Positions 34,650 to 46,600 of a stretch of 64,000 nt of DNA are shown here, in pieces (position 1 is the first letter of the stretch; every line of letters starts with the position of its first letter). Made by a program: the position numbers and the translations under genes. The DNA is from Pelodera strongyloides (lineage: Eukaryota > Nematoda > Chromadorea > Rhabditida > Rhabditidae). The stretch is taken from positions 186,001 through 250,000 of the forward strand of contig JAANDG010000146.1 in the NCBI GenBank assembly GCA_036852015.1, given 5' to 3'. The notes beneath the pieces are model-generated. The model saw nothing but the letters and a program-made list of their open reading frames with translations, was not told the DNA's origin and ran no database searches.

Positions 34650-37600
34650 CTCTTATAAACCTCCCTTCTCTGGAAAACTGAGGAAAAACCTTACCGTGGC
34701 TGCTGGTCCCACATAAATCTCTTCTTGTTGAAGCGTGTCATGATGCGATCCGTCCAACGGTACAACAGTCAATATCGTATGTGGCACGTATCCGACACGG
34801 TTGTGCATGTTCTTACACTCCCACCAGTTCTTCGTGTCATTCAACACTTCCAGATACTCACCGCGCGATACCTAGATGGGTTAAGGTTATGGTAGTACGT
34901 TGCAGTTTACGGATATGGCATTATATGTCCATAGAGCTTTAGAGATAGCACAGTATATGAGCATATGGAGTGTGAATCATAAAACTTGATAATATAAAAA
35001 TAAAACAGAAACATAAAAAAACCAACCGTCAACTCTTTTTGGTTCTGCGCAATTCGGTCGTATGTGGCTTGCACTAGTTTACAACTGAAAATGAATACAT
35101 TAGACTCACGCTAGTTCTAATGACATTCTACTTTCATGTACGTCTACAAGGAAAGACGATTCTAGAATGCAAAAGTTTTTGTAAAATATTAAATTACTAG
35201 AAAGAGAAAGAACAAAGAGAGCACATGTTATCTAGAAGAACAAAAAGCCCTTCAAACCCCCGAACCTCCTATTGATGACATCCTGGACAAAGTTCTTCTG
35301 TCGTGGCGACTGGTCGACATCGAGACTGATTGGGGCGGGCAGGTTCTGCACGATGGGTTCATGCCTGCGGGGAGCGACTGGCGAGGGCTGCACGCTCGAG
35401 TCCATCGTACTGTAATTTGTGTATTGCATTGTGTAATAATAAGCACATTGTCATCAAGTAACGCAGAATAAGACGACACAAACATTTCAAACCACTGGAG
35501 CGTTGCGCTATTGTACCGGGCAGTGTATAAATCTATCTTTTCAAAAAGAGGATTATCGTGCGCTACGTAAATCGGGAATAATGTTATAAAGGAATACTGT
35601 AGTCTCTCTCTCCATCTCTCTCCTTCTCTCCCACTCTCCTCCCCCTCTCTCCCTACGCAAAAAGTAAATTCCTCACTGTGACCCAGGATGGCTTGAGGAG
35701 TGTGTCCGTCTCCTCTCTTCCTCGATCATCTTTGCTTCACCTCGTAATCTTTCTTGTTCTTGTCTGCAATGATTATGTTTTCTTTAAAAAACAAGGAACA
35801 CCAAATAATATGTGTTTCTAGCTCCTCCTTTACGGGGTTTCCAAGTATGCTGAAAATTTACAGTATTTTGGAACTACACGAGAATATTTTTTAATTTTTC
35901 ATATTATATATGCAGGTTTCGTGCATAAATACGGTAGTATTGACAGAATCACACCGATTTTATGGGATACTTGGAAACCCCATTAGCTACATCTACTATT
36001 TCGATGCGTGCGTTTCGTAACTTTGCCAGTTCCAAGCAATACGCTACTGATGGAGATGAAGCTAAAAGTCATATAAAATCATATTTTCCGTCTGCTTACC
36101 TGAGTCTCCTGTCCTCCTCCTCTAACCGTCTCTCCCTCTCTCTCAATTTCTCCTTTTCAAATGCCATTCGTTCTTTCTCGAGTGATATGCGATCCAATTC
36201 GAACTAAAATTTAAATTATTATAATAATTAATAATATAAACCAAGGATATAAATTCCTCGACCCTAGGCACAGCTTTTATACCACCGTTTGCGAAAAATT
36301 GAAAAACGTATGTTTTACGTCAATTGACCAGCTGAATCCAGTTTATGTATGGTAAAAAAAGGTACGAGTCCTAACACAACACGACGAGGTCACCACATGC
36401 ATACATTGTTCATGTGTCTGTCATTAAAGCAATAAATAAGAAAAATCCTAAACCACAAGTGAAAATAATCATGCCGATGTGAAAAATTTGGTAGGGAAAC
36501 AACTGTGTACTCTGCTCGGCTGCCGCTCTAATTTGGCACCGACGCGGCACTCGATCAAAGTTTCGTGTATGCTATTACAATACTTGAGCTAACAAATAGA
36601 AAAATACCAGTAGAAAAGTACGAATTCCACAATAGGATAGTTTCTCAAGGAAACAACAGAATATATAGGGAAATTTCAGGCATACAGTTCACCTAAACAC
36701 AGGCGAGATGCTAAGCCAGGTTTTTCTGATGCAACATTCCCTACATGAAACACAGGGCAAGGACTTGCAATGGGGAATTGGGGGTTGCAGCAATGAGCAT
36801 CGAGCTTAAAGTGAAATACCGGCCGGTTTTTGAAACGTATCGAGCAAATCAGCATTCTTATGCAGCTTATGCAAATGACCATAAATTAGGATAAAAAATC
36901 GAGTAAATTCGAGCAAATTAGCATAAATACGGATGACCACAATGTGTTTCAAAAACCGGCCGGTATTTCGCTTTAATAGCAATCATACCCTGGTATCCAG
37001 GCTACAACTTACTGTAACCGCACATGGAAAAGTATACTGTAGTTCAACTTACAGTATTGATGTTATCGACAGATAAGTTCCGCTGGGGTTGCTTGCGTTG
37101 TTGGGTTGCATAGCGTTGGGCGACAGGCGTCGAGGGTGCCTATAAGGGCGGCAGAGAGCATATAGTACAGAGATGCGGACGCGGACAGAGAAGCGGAGAG
37201 ACGCAGAGGAGCACCCACACATACAGTAAGACAGAAAGAACACAGAAAAGCACACGATAGGTTGAGGAGCAGAGATGCAGAAACTTCAAAGACATGACAA
37301 CGCATGATGACTCCGCAGTACGTGTAGTTCGCCCTTGTGGTGAAACATGTCCAACAGATGTCGTACAGAAGAACGCTGAGAAAAACGTCGAGATCTTCAA
37401 CCGAAGCCCAGGGGAATAATAAGTCAAAACCTCTTGCAACATCACCAATTTCCCGTTAGCATATTAATTAAAGCGGTACGTGTGCACTGATGGAGACTGT
37501 GAAAAAAACGTAGGTTATCTTTAGAGGACGTGGTAAGTAATTTGCAGCAATAACCCAGATACTCGTGCACAGGGACCAGAGGCAATATAACGGGGGTAGT

Positions 37601-40600
37601 CTACCTCTTCGTATATCAAAAGTACCGCTAGTCTAACCGGTGGAGATACGTTTCAAACCGAGATTGGTAGACCGTGCTGATACATAAACCTACCAGAGGA
37701 TAATAGAAAGTTGGTCTCATTTTGGTAAGCCTAGGCCCCATGCGCCAGTATCAGAGCTAGGTACCACGTACTACAACAGTTACAATAACAGATGTAGGTT
37801 AGTTCAGAGAAAAAACAACAAGAACGACAGCACAAGTACAACACGATTTACAGCGACGACAGTAATAAAGTTACTATAAAAACTTCTTCTAAAACACTTA
37901 CTATTTACAAAATCATGAAACTCACGACGTGCGTAACTTTGAGTTAAAGAGCATGCTTCAAGGGAAAGTAAATCTGATAAGAAAGGCAGTCTTACTTTCC
38001 CTTTAAACCCTAATTTACTAAGTAGTATTCTCAAGTTGGCATCATTTTCTTACCGTATCCACTGTGCGCTCTCGTTCTCGTGGTCTATACGGTGCCGGGG
38101 GTTCGGACTCTCCACGACGAATTGTGTCCGACTGTCTGGGCTGTCTGGGCTCTGGTGGACCTGAATCAAAGCGGTATAGCACATGGTTTAGAAAACGTAC
38201 ATATACACAACTGTATTCCAATGTATTACATGCAATTGTGTGCCAATCTGTGCACCAGATAGCTGTGTCTGCTAAACCCTTGTAGTCTACTACCAATAGC
38301 CAAGCGAAAAAAAAGATGTAGCGCTATACAACAGTTAGTACGCATGGAAAATCCTTTAGCATCTTGAACACGATACTTATTGAAGTTTAATATGAAAAGA
38401 TAAAACAACCCACCATACGGTGCAAAGCCATCCAGGAATACAGGTCTGTATGCGGGCGGGAGGGGTCCAGGCCAGTCCTCGGGAGGTGTCCTCCAGGCCT
38501 CACCCAGGCTCATCCAAATATCCGTTTCTTTAGAAGTCAGACAGTTCTGCATCAACTCGCGAGCCTCCAAGGAGAGAAGTGGGGAGACAACCTGAATGAA
38601 TATCATAACTTATTCTATAATAACGCAAGTAGTTATGTTTTGTTATGTTATGGTTCGAGAATTCAATATACATTCCATTTCTCACATCATCTACTCCTAG
38701 ATCGAATACAACGACCAATTTTCAGCTAGGTGTTTTTGCAGCCATTCTTCCGTTAGCCTTCTAATAATTCAAGTATATTTTTCACATTTTGCAATACTGT
38801 GCACGAGCATAACAGTTCCACGGCAGAAAACCCTGAGGAAAAAAAGGGAATATAAGAAAAATAAAACCAAACAAAAATGCCAACCTGGGTGGCAATATTC
38901 CTTCCAATACCCCAATGGGAAGCATCAAGTACCACAGAAAGTGGGGTGAAAAGGAAATGCACCAGTTCGGGGGCATTCGGCTCATGGATGTGGTTGCGCA
39001 GTTTAGCCTGAACAATTAGCAGTCTCACTTACGCTTTGCCTGAACAATTGACAGTCTCACTTATGCTTAGCCTGACAAACAACAACGAGCGACCACTAAC
39101 CACAAGAGCGTATTGCACTTCTTCAATATGCATAGAAACGTATCTCAAGTCCATATGTAAATCCGACCAGAGAACGCACGTTACACGAAATTTAGAGGCG
39201 CAGAGAAAATTTAAAGAAAAAAACCAAAACCTACGAGTAGATTGAAGCTGAGCTTGAACTTTCTGAAGATGTCTACAAATTCTGGCTCGAGTGGGAGCTG
39301 TGCTCGCATCTGGAGAATTCCATGAGGGTCTGGAGGAGCAGCACGACGATCACGACGTTGAGCAGTGCGGTATCTGAAATAAGGAAGCTTAGACTTTGGT
39401 GTACTGTATCTGACACACCATTGCTCAATCAAAAATATTAAAAAGCCAAAAAAATTCGCGAACCCCATTACTTTTATACTAGACGCCGCAGCTACAGTGC
39501 TTAAAATTAGAAAACTAGTTCTACCTGTGCGCCTGTTGTTCCAATTCTCTCTGCGCTAGTGCGGCGCTCTGCGTGCGCGCCACAAATCGTTCAATGTCGT
39601 CGAAGCAACGGTTGAGGGTGTTCTGAAATTTTCGGAATTAGTTTTGACTGCGGTTTTTTTAAAGCGAAATTCCGGCCGGTTTTTGAAACATATCGAGTAC
39701 ATCATCATTCTTTTGTAGCCTATGTAAATGGCAATAAATTAGAAAAAAAAATCGAGCTAAGCTCGAGCAAATTAGCATAAATACGTAAGGATTCAGTTGT
39801 CCGCGATGCGGTTCAAAACCGGACGGTGTTTCGCTTTAAACCTATCACGCGTTCACATACAAACAATGACGGTACTTCTGAATATGATGACTCTAATCGA
39901 TAAGTAAACTAATCAATAACCAATCAATAACTGACCACATCTCTCTCGAACATTTCCGACCCCTCGCTGGAGACGGAGACGTCGTCTGGGTAGGGAGCCG
40001 TGTACCCTGCAACCCGCTTCGATTCTGAAGACGAGGTAAGAATGACAGAGAGAACAGAGGGAGAGTAGCGAGGGACAAGCGAGAGACAGAGAGAGAAAAT
40101 GAAGAGGGATAGAAAGAAAGGGGGAGGGAGAGATAGAGAGAGAGAGAGAGAGATGTAGCTAGGATAGAGAGGGTTAGAAAGAAAGGGAGATAGACAATGA
40201 GAGGTGAACAGTACCATTAGCAACTACAATCAAAAGCAACGAAAAGCTGCATACTTTGCTAATTCACGCTCTGAAAGAAAAAGACGACACGACACCACAC
40301 AAAGTACAGTAATTACTCAGGACACGGGACAAAAGCAATTAGGGGAAATTGAGATAATTAATAACTAAGCGACCAACCTTGCGCTGGATAGTGGCCTGTT
40401 TGTGCGCTGCGACGCCCGTTTCTCACCTAAACGGAGACTTTGTTGTATAACCCTGGGTCATTTTCAGAAACTCATCGGAAATAGTTCGTAGCATGGTGCT
40501 GTCGACAACTTCTTTAGCTTCTGCTTCACTCACTGAATCCTCTTTAAAACATCACCTATTCTGACGCTTTATCCTCTACACAGTCTCAAGTTACCCCACA

Positions 40601-43600
40601 CCATGTTTATACTTCATGGTGGACAGTCATTCATAAATAGTTAGTGGCTAGTGGCGTAAAACAATTTTAATTTTTTTTAAAGTTACATCACAGTACCACA
40701 TTTCAAAACTAAAGTTTGAAGTTTTAACTAATTAGCACAAAATAAATCGCTGTCTAAATTCCGAAATTCCAACCTTCTTGAACTGTCCACGAATGTAATG
40801 TTGAAGGTCCTCGGCGACGTCGGAAGCAGACACACGATTGCACTGAAAAAATCGACATCGATGAAAAAAACCATAAAGGATTAACCATAAAACTACTATT
40901 TTTTCTGTAGAAAGTGAAGGATTCGTGTTACACGACACATAAAGCACGGCTAAATGGTAAACAAAAAAAATAGAATAATAAAAAGTTGGCTCAAAAGGCG
41001 AACGTGACTTCACCTCACGAATCTTTAATTGTATTTTTCTTTTGCTGGAAAATCTGCACTATTTCCCCTAAAGTAAAATGTTTACTGCAGTTTTGTTTAG
41101 TAAAACTGTTGCAAAAATGTGAAGAATTCATATGGCTACGCAACATTCGAAGATATTAAACAAATAGTAAATAAAAAGCGCATCCATTTCTTTTCTGTGC
41201 TTGACCTGTGAATCACAGTGCACGTTTGTAACGGCATAGACAAACTTCAAATTGGGGCAAACAACGAAGGAAAAGCATGTTTTTATTGTTTTTGTTCTAG
41301 CTGAGGAGCATATATAAGTCCCCATCTAACTTTTTTTACATATACAGTTTACTAAGGAAACCACGTAACAGTGCGGCTCTCGAATGGCACCGTAATGCGA
41401 AATGTATGATGATCGCCAGCTTAGGCTAGGGCCAGTGAAGAGCGCGCTGGGCGCGAGAATTAGAACAAGGGAATATACCCTAGTTTATTTTTTTTTCAAG
41501 AAAAACTGGTAGTCTTAAAGTTCAGCGCCTTTAAGCAAGGGTTTCAATTCCCGTTAAAAAATAACATTTACAGCCTCTGCCCCAGCTATCAACACTTTGT
41601 CAAGCAAGATAAAAAAAAACTTTTTTTTCAAGAATGTATAAATCAAGAAACAAATTGATCCCAATACCATCTAAGGAGCCGTTGTTTACAAGGTGTTAGG
41701 TGTCTAGTATAATTGGGTTTACATCAAAGAAATACCGCTATTAGCATGGAGATAAGCAGTGACGCGCATTTCCGTTTTACTATGTGTTTTATGCAAGCGC
41801 ATACCAATGTTATCAAATATCAACTGGAACTAATACCAGAAATGACCAATAATCAGACATTCCAAACTTTATAGATTCACATTTTGAATGATATTAAGAT
41901 TAGAAAGCGAATATTATTTTACTAGCGCTAAACGGGCGCCACGGCATAGCGGCACAAATGTTTTGGGCCATTAGAGGGCCGCGCGATTCTGAAGTGTTTA
42001 TGTGAAGACGCTCAGCGCTTGTTACGTTCTTTGATGATTCTGGGCTGACAAGTATACTCACTATTTCACCAACATTTACCTTGTACTTTTACGATACTGA
42101 ACAACTACTGACTACAGGAGCTAGCATAGTGCTAAGTGCTAACTGCTAGTGCTAACTAGCACATAGCGCTGTCGACAATGATAAACAGAGGAAAGACGGT
42201 GATGCAAAAAAAACAGCTCGGTCTACTTCTGCATTTCTGTATTACCAGAACTTATAAAAGCGTATTGGTTTAATATTCCTGTGCTTTCCAGCGAACATCA
42301 TAAACTACCATCATAGGGTAAAGTCTAAAAATCGACATACAACTCCCCATTCCCCAAACCTCCCTCCCCTCCCGATTTACCTCCCTCTCTCCCTCTCATC
42401 CCGCTTCATCGCTCTTTCTCTCTCTCTCTCCCTCCCCTCCCTCCTAAGACCCCCTCAATCTCAATAGAACCATATTCCCGCTTCAAGAGAATGTACATCA
42501 AATCGATTAATGGCTTAGAGTGATAAGGAATTGTTTCCCTTCTTATTCTCGGAGGAAGGTTTTACATCTCTCTCTCTTTCTGTATGGAATACCTCCTAAG
42601 CGGCCTCTTCGTTATCAGCGAGAGAGAGAGAGAGAGAGAGAGACGGAGAGAGAGAGAGAGAAGGAGAGAGAGAGGACTAAAGAGAACAAGAGACTTGCAA
42701 GTTTACGATCTACTAGAGATAGTCTGTTAGGCGGTTTCTTACAAGAAAGACCACACTGATATCAGACTCAAAAGGGTAATCACCAATCTTAAAGCCTGGA
42801 TCATGACCCGAAAGCATACACACAAAAAGGAGTTAAACTCACAGTTCAATTCAGCAAAAGGTTTGCAAACGAAAGTAGAAATGATAGGGACAACTGAATA
42901 GTTTTTTTTTTCATAAAATAACCATGGAATATCTATGGTATGGAACAGAACTCATGAGAAAAGTGTGGCACCTTTAGCAGATTGAATTACCAGTGCGTTC
43001 AGAGCAAAATAGGAAACTATGAGAATTTTCAACCAACTGACACAGCTGCAGAGCCTCTTTTTTGTCTTTTTAGAATATTTGTTCAATGAAAACAGCTATT
43101 TGTTGACGAATCGATATAAGAATTAAAAGACGAAATATCTTGAAATGACCCCATCTCCAACTATGCAATATATGTATTGGGACTTTTTCCAGCGGTACCA
43201 TAAGCATAATTTGAAATATTTCCAACTGTTCAATATTTTGAGACCTTTCCCAGCGGTACCATATATTTATAGACTTAGCCTACGTTGGTATCGTAATTTC
43301 AAAAAACCTGACGACAAGTTTCAAAATCATAACTAGGAACCGTACCCGGAGTATGCAGGTCTGCACCGTAACACGTGAGTTGAGACTACCAGTCACATTC
43401 AAATAAATGTATTCTCCAACCTGGAATATATGCATTTCCGTGGGTGTGGTGTTCTTCCTCCCTTTGTGATCCTCCCTAACCACGAATAGCAGGATGTTGT
43501 TATAAGCATCCCTGGGGTCAGCGCTCACTTGGGCGGTGGGCTGCTCGACGAGCTCCAGAGGGAACTGTTCCACCAATTCCTAAATTAATATGCTTACTAA

Positions 43601-46600
43601 TATCATTCACTGATGTCAACAACATGAGTGGTTTTTATAGCGCTATAATACGTGGTTCGTGACATGTATGCTGGGCAACTGCATTCACATATATTATGCC
43701 ACCCATTTCGCATATGAGCATGGGTTGCAGTTAGTTAGGCAGTATATGATACAAAACCACATGGCGTACCTCTTTGAAAATGGCCTGCCACAAGGAACAA
43801 AACCCAGTGGGATAATCCCGAAAGGCGGGCTCCCCGACTTTCAATCAGAAGTCGCATTAGCTGACAAGTTCAAAATAAATAAAAACAAGTCTATGCAAAT
43901 CACTAACCCCATTATCATTCTCCACCGATACCATATTCTGTCGGAGTCTGAGAATCATCGGCTGGGCCCAAATAGCTGAAGATTTCTCCATTTGCTTCAG
44001 TTTTCTGATTCCGTCCACTGGGGCGACCAGGCCGAACTGCCTGCCGACAGCGAACGTGGCCAAGTGCTCGACATAATAGGAGGGCGTTTGCTCCTCAACC
44101 GCCCGGGGATCCATGCCGCCGCGACCGCGGGCTGAAAAGGATAATTAATAAAATATTGTAAGAACTTTGGTGCCATAGGCTGCTCCCTGCTGTGGCAGAA
44201 TTGACACCACCTGACAATTAGAGTAAATAAATTCAGAAGTAATGCACCGTAATAATATTCAGCTACATTGCTTCACAAAATAGTGTACACACATATTTTT
44301 TGCAGTCGAATAATCATTTAGAATAACTCGGAAAAGGTCACTACTCTATGATAAATAAATAAAAAATCTCACGTGTGTGCATGACGGGTTCCGATCTGTA
44401 GCTGTGCTGACTTGGCGACGGTGCGGCAGAGGTGCCGCGCGAGGAGTAGTAGAAAGCGCCGGGAGCCGGTGCACCTCTGAAAACAGGAGCTTTACTAAAT
44501 AATAAACAGATCATAGAGAGAGAGGCAGAGAAAGAGAGAGAGGGAAAGAGAGAGAGATATAGAGAGAGATAGAGAGAGACAGAGAGGGAGAGAGAGAATA
44601 ACGCATAGAGTCAAATCAGGATGCGGCTGGTAATCCGTCCAGCTTAATCGGGAGCGTTAGCAGGAGGTGCAACGGAACAAGCTGGGTGGGGTCAGAAACC
44701 CCAACTGTGAAAACTCAGCTTTAGACCCTTTAGAAGGCTTTGTGCTTGTGAAAACAAATACTTAAAGGATCGCAGTCACTACAAAATCATCATTTTGCTT
44801 CGAGTTTACTTGTATTTAGTAAAGAACAAAGAAAAATTACCAAAACCTAATAATTTGAATTTCAACTCAGGGAGTGAACAAGTAAAAAAGTAGTTCTACT
44901 AAGCTACCGCAGGATTATGAAACGTGTAGTGATATGCCCGCAGACCCTTGCACTATATGTAAAAATATAATATGCAGATATTTTCCGAAATAATTTGCAT
45001 ACTCCCGATCGGGAAGCAGCTGTATGAACACGTTTCGTGATCCTGCGGTAGTTTAGTAGAACTACTTTTCTACTTGTTTCCTGAGTTGGAATTCAAATTA
45101 TTCGGTTTTGGTAAAGTATTTGTCTCTATTCTTTACTAAATACAAGTAAACTCGAAGAAAAACCACGATTTTGTAGTGACTGCGATCCTTTAAAGAAATG
45201 TATACAAATTTTGTGTGACTACTTCATCATTGTACGAGCCGAAACCAAAGAGTTTAAAATAAACAAAAATTCAAAAATAGCGAAACAAAAGATGATGGAA
45301 ATTACCAGGACATTCCCAATACTAAGCATTTTAACGCATCAACAGTCTATTAAAAAAATATTAGTGCAAGATTCAATGTTTCGAATTGAGTAAGAATTGT
45401 CGATTTTTTTTCATCACTACTGAAACGTCTGCTTCAATAATTACTCAAAAAAAACTAAGGTAACACAACAGATTTACGAGAAATTGGAAAATATACCATG
45501 CGCATACGCCAAGTGTCGTGCAAAACTCCTTCAAGCGTATGAACATGATAACATGCAAGGTATGAATTAAAACCACGGAAGTTTACAAGCACAACCCAGC
45601 TCACATTTGCTAAAAGTTCTTACATCTTGCCTAGAAACATTGTTATTTTCCAGAAATCATACACAGTTTCTAAGGTGTTGGGGAAAATTCCTGATTTTAA
45701 AGCGAAATACCGGCCGGCTGTTGAAACGCATCGTGGACAACTGAGTCCTTACCCTCACCTATTTATGCTAGTTTACTCGATTTTTTATTCTAATATGTTC
45801 ATTTGCATAAGCTGCAAAAGAATGCAGGTGTACCCGATGCGTTTCAAAAACCGGCCGATATTTCGCTTTAATAATTCGCTGATTATAGGCTCTAAAACTG
45901 GGTGCACTGTCATACGAATCAATAAATTAATAAAAGGTAAGCAAGTATACAGAGATAAGTGACAACTATAAAAGTAACAAGCGTTGAAAAAAAAACTTGT
46001 AGAGGGAAAGTCGTAAGGCCGGCAAACATCAAATGTACTATCTTACAGCAAGTAAACGCACAGGTGATAAGTAAATAAAAGTAAACGATATGATCAATAA
46101 TAAAGATATAAACTTAGGAATTCAGTTCTATAAAAATGCGTATTTCGTTATGTTATGTGTGCAAATGAGCACCACACCCAATCAGATAAGAGACCTTGGT
46201 ATTACAAATTCTAGGCACAGTCAGCATGTTTAAAGGAATGTTTAACCGGTGAGTTAGCGGTAAAATAGATTTACTTATACTTCCAAGTAAACAATGTATC
46301 ATTTGGAACGTGCCCTACTAAGGCTTATATTACGTACGTAGAGTTACGCCGTCCTACCTCACTTATGACATAGTTTCCACCCAGTAGATGGATTTACAAA
46401 CTAAAAGTATAAAACAACATAAGTATCACCCTCTCTCGCACTCATGCACAATAATAGTCAGTTAATAAAGTAGATTGATAAACATAAAATGTCTAGATGT
46501 GCATTATAACTCCCCAATGGTAAGGTTGTATCACTTGACATAGTGCCATAAATCCTCAAAATTAGCATATCGACTGTAAATCAATCAATAATCAGATTGC

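Noticed and set aside
43659..43979. A 106-residue plus-strand ORF
   Set aside because: It spans an EPS8 intron and runs antisense over the PTB exon start, with no splice or family support.
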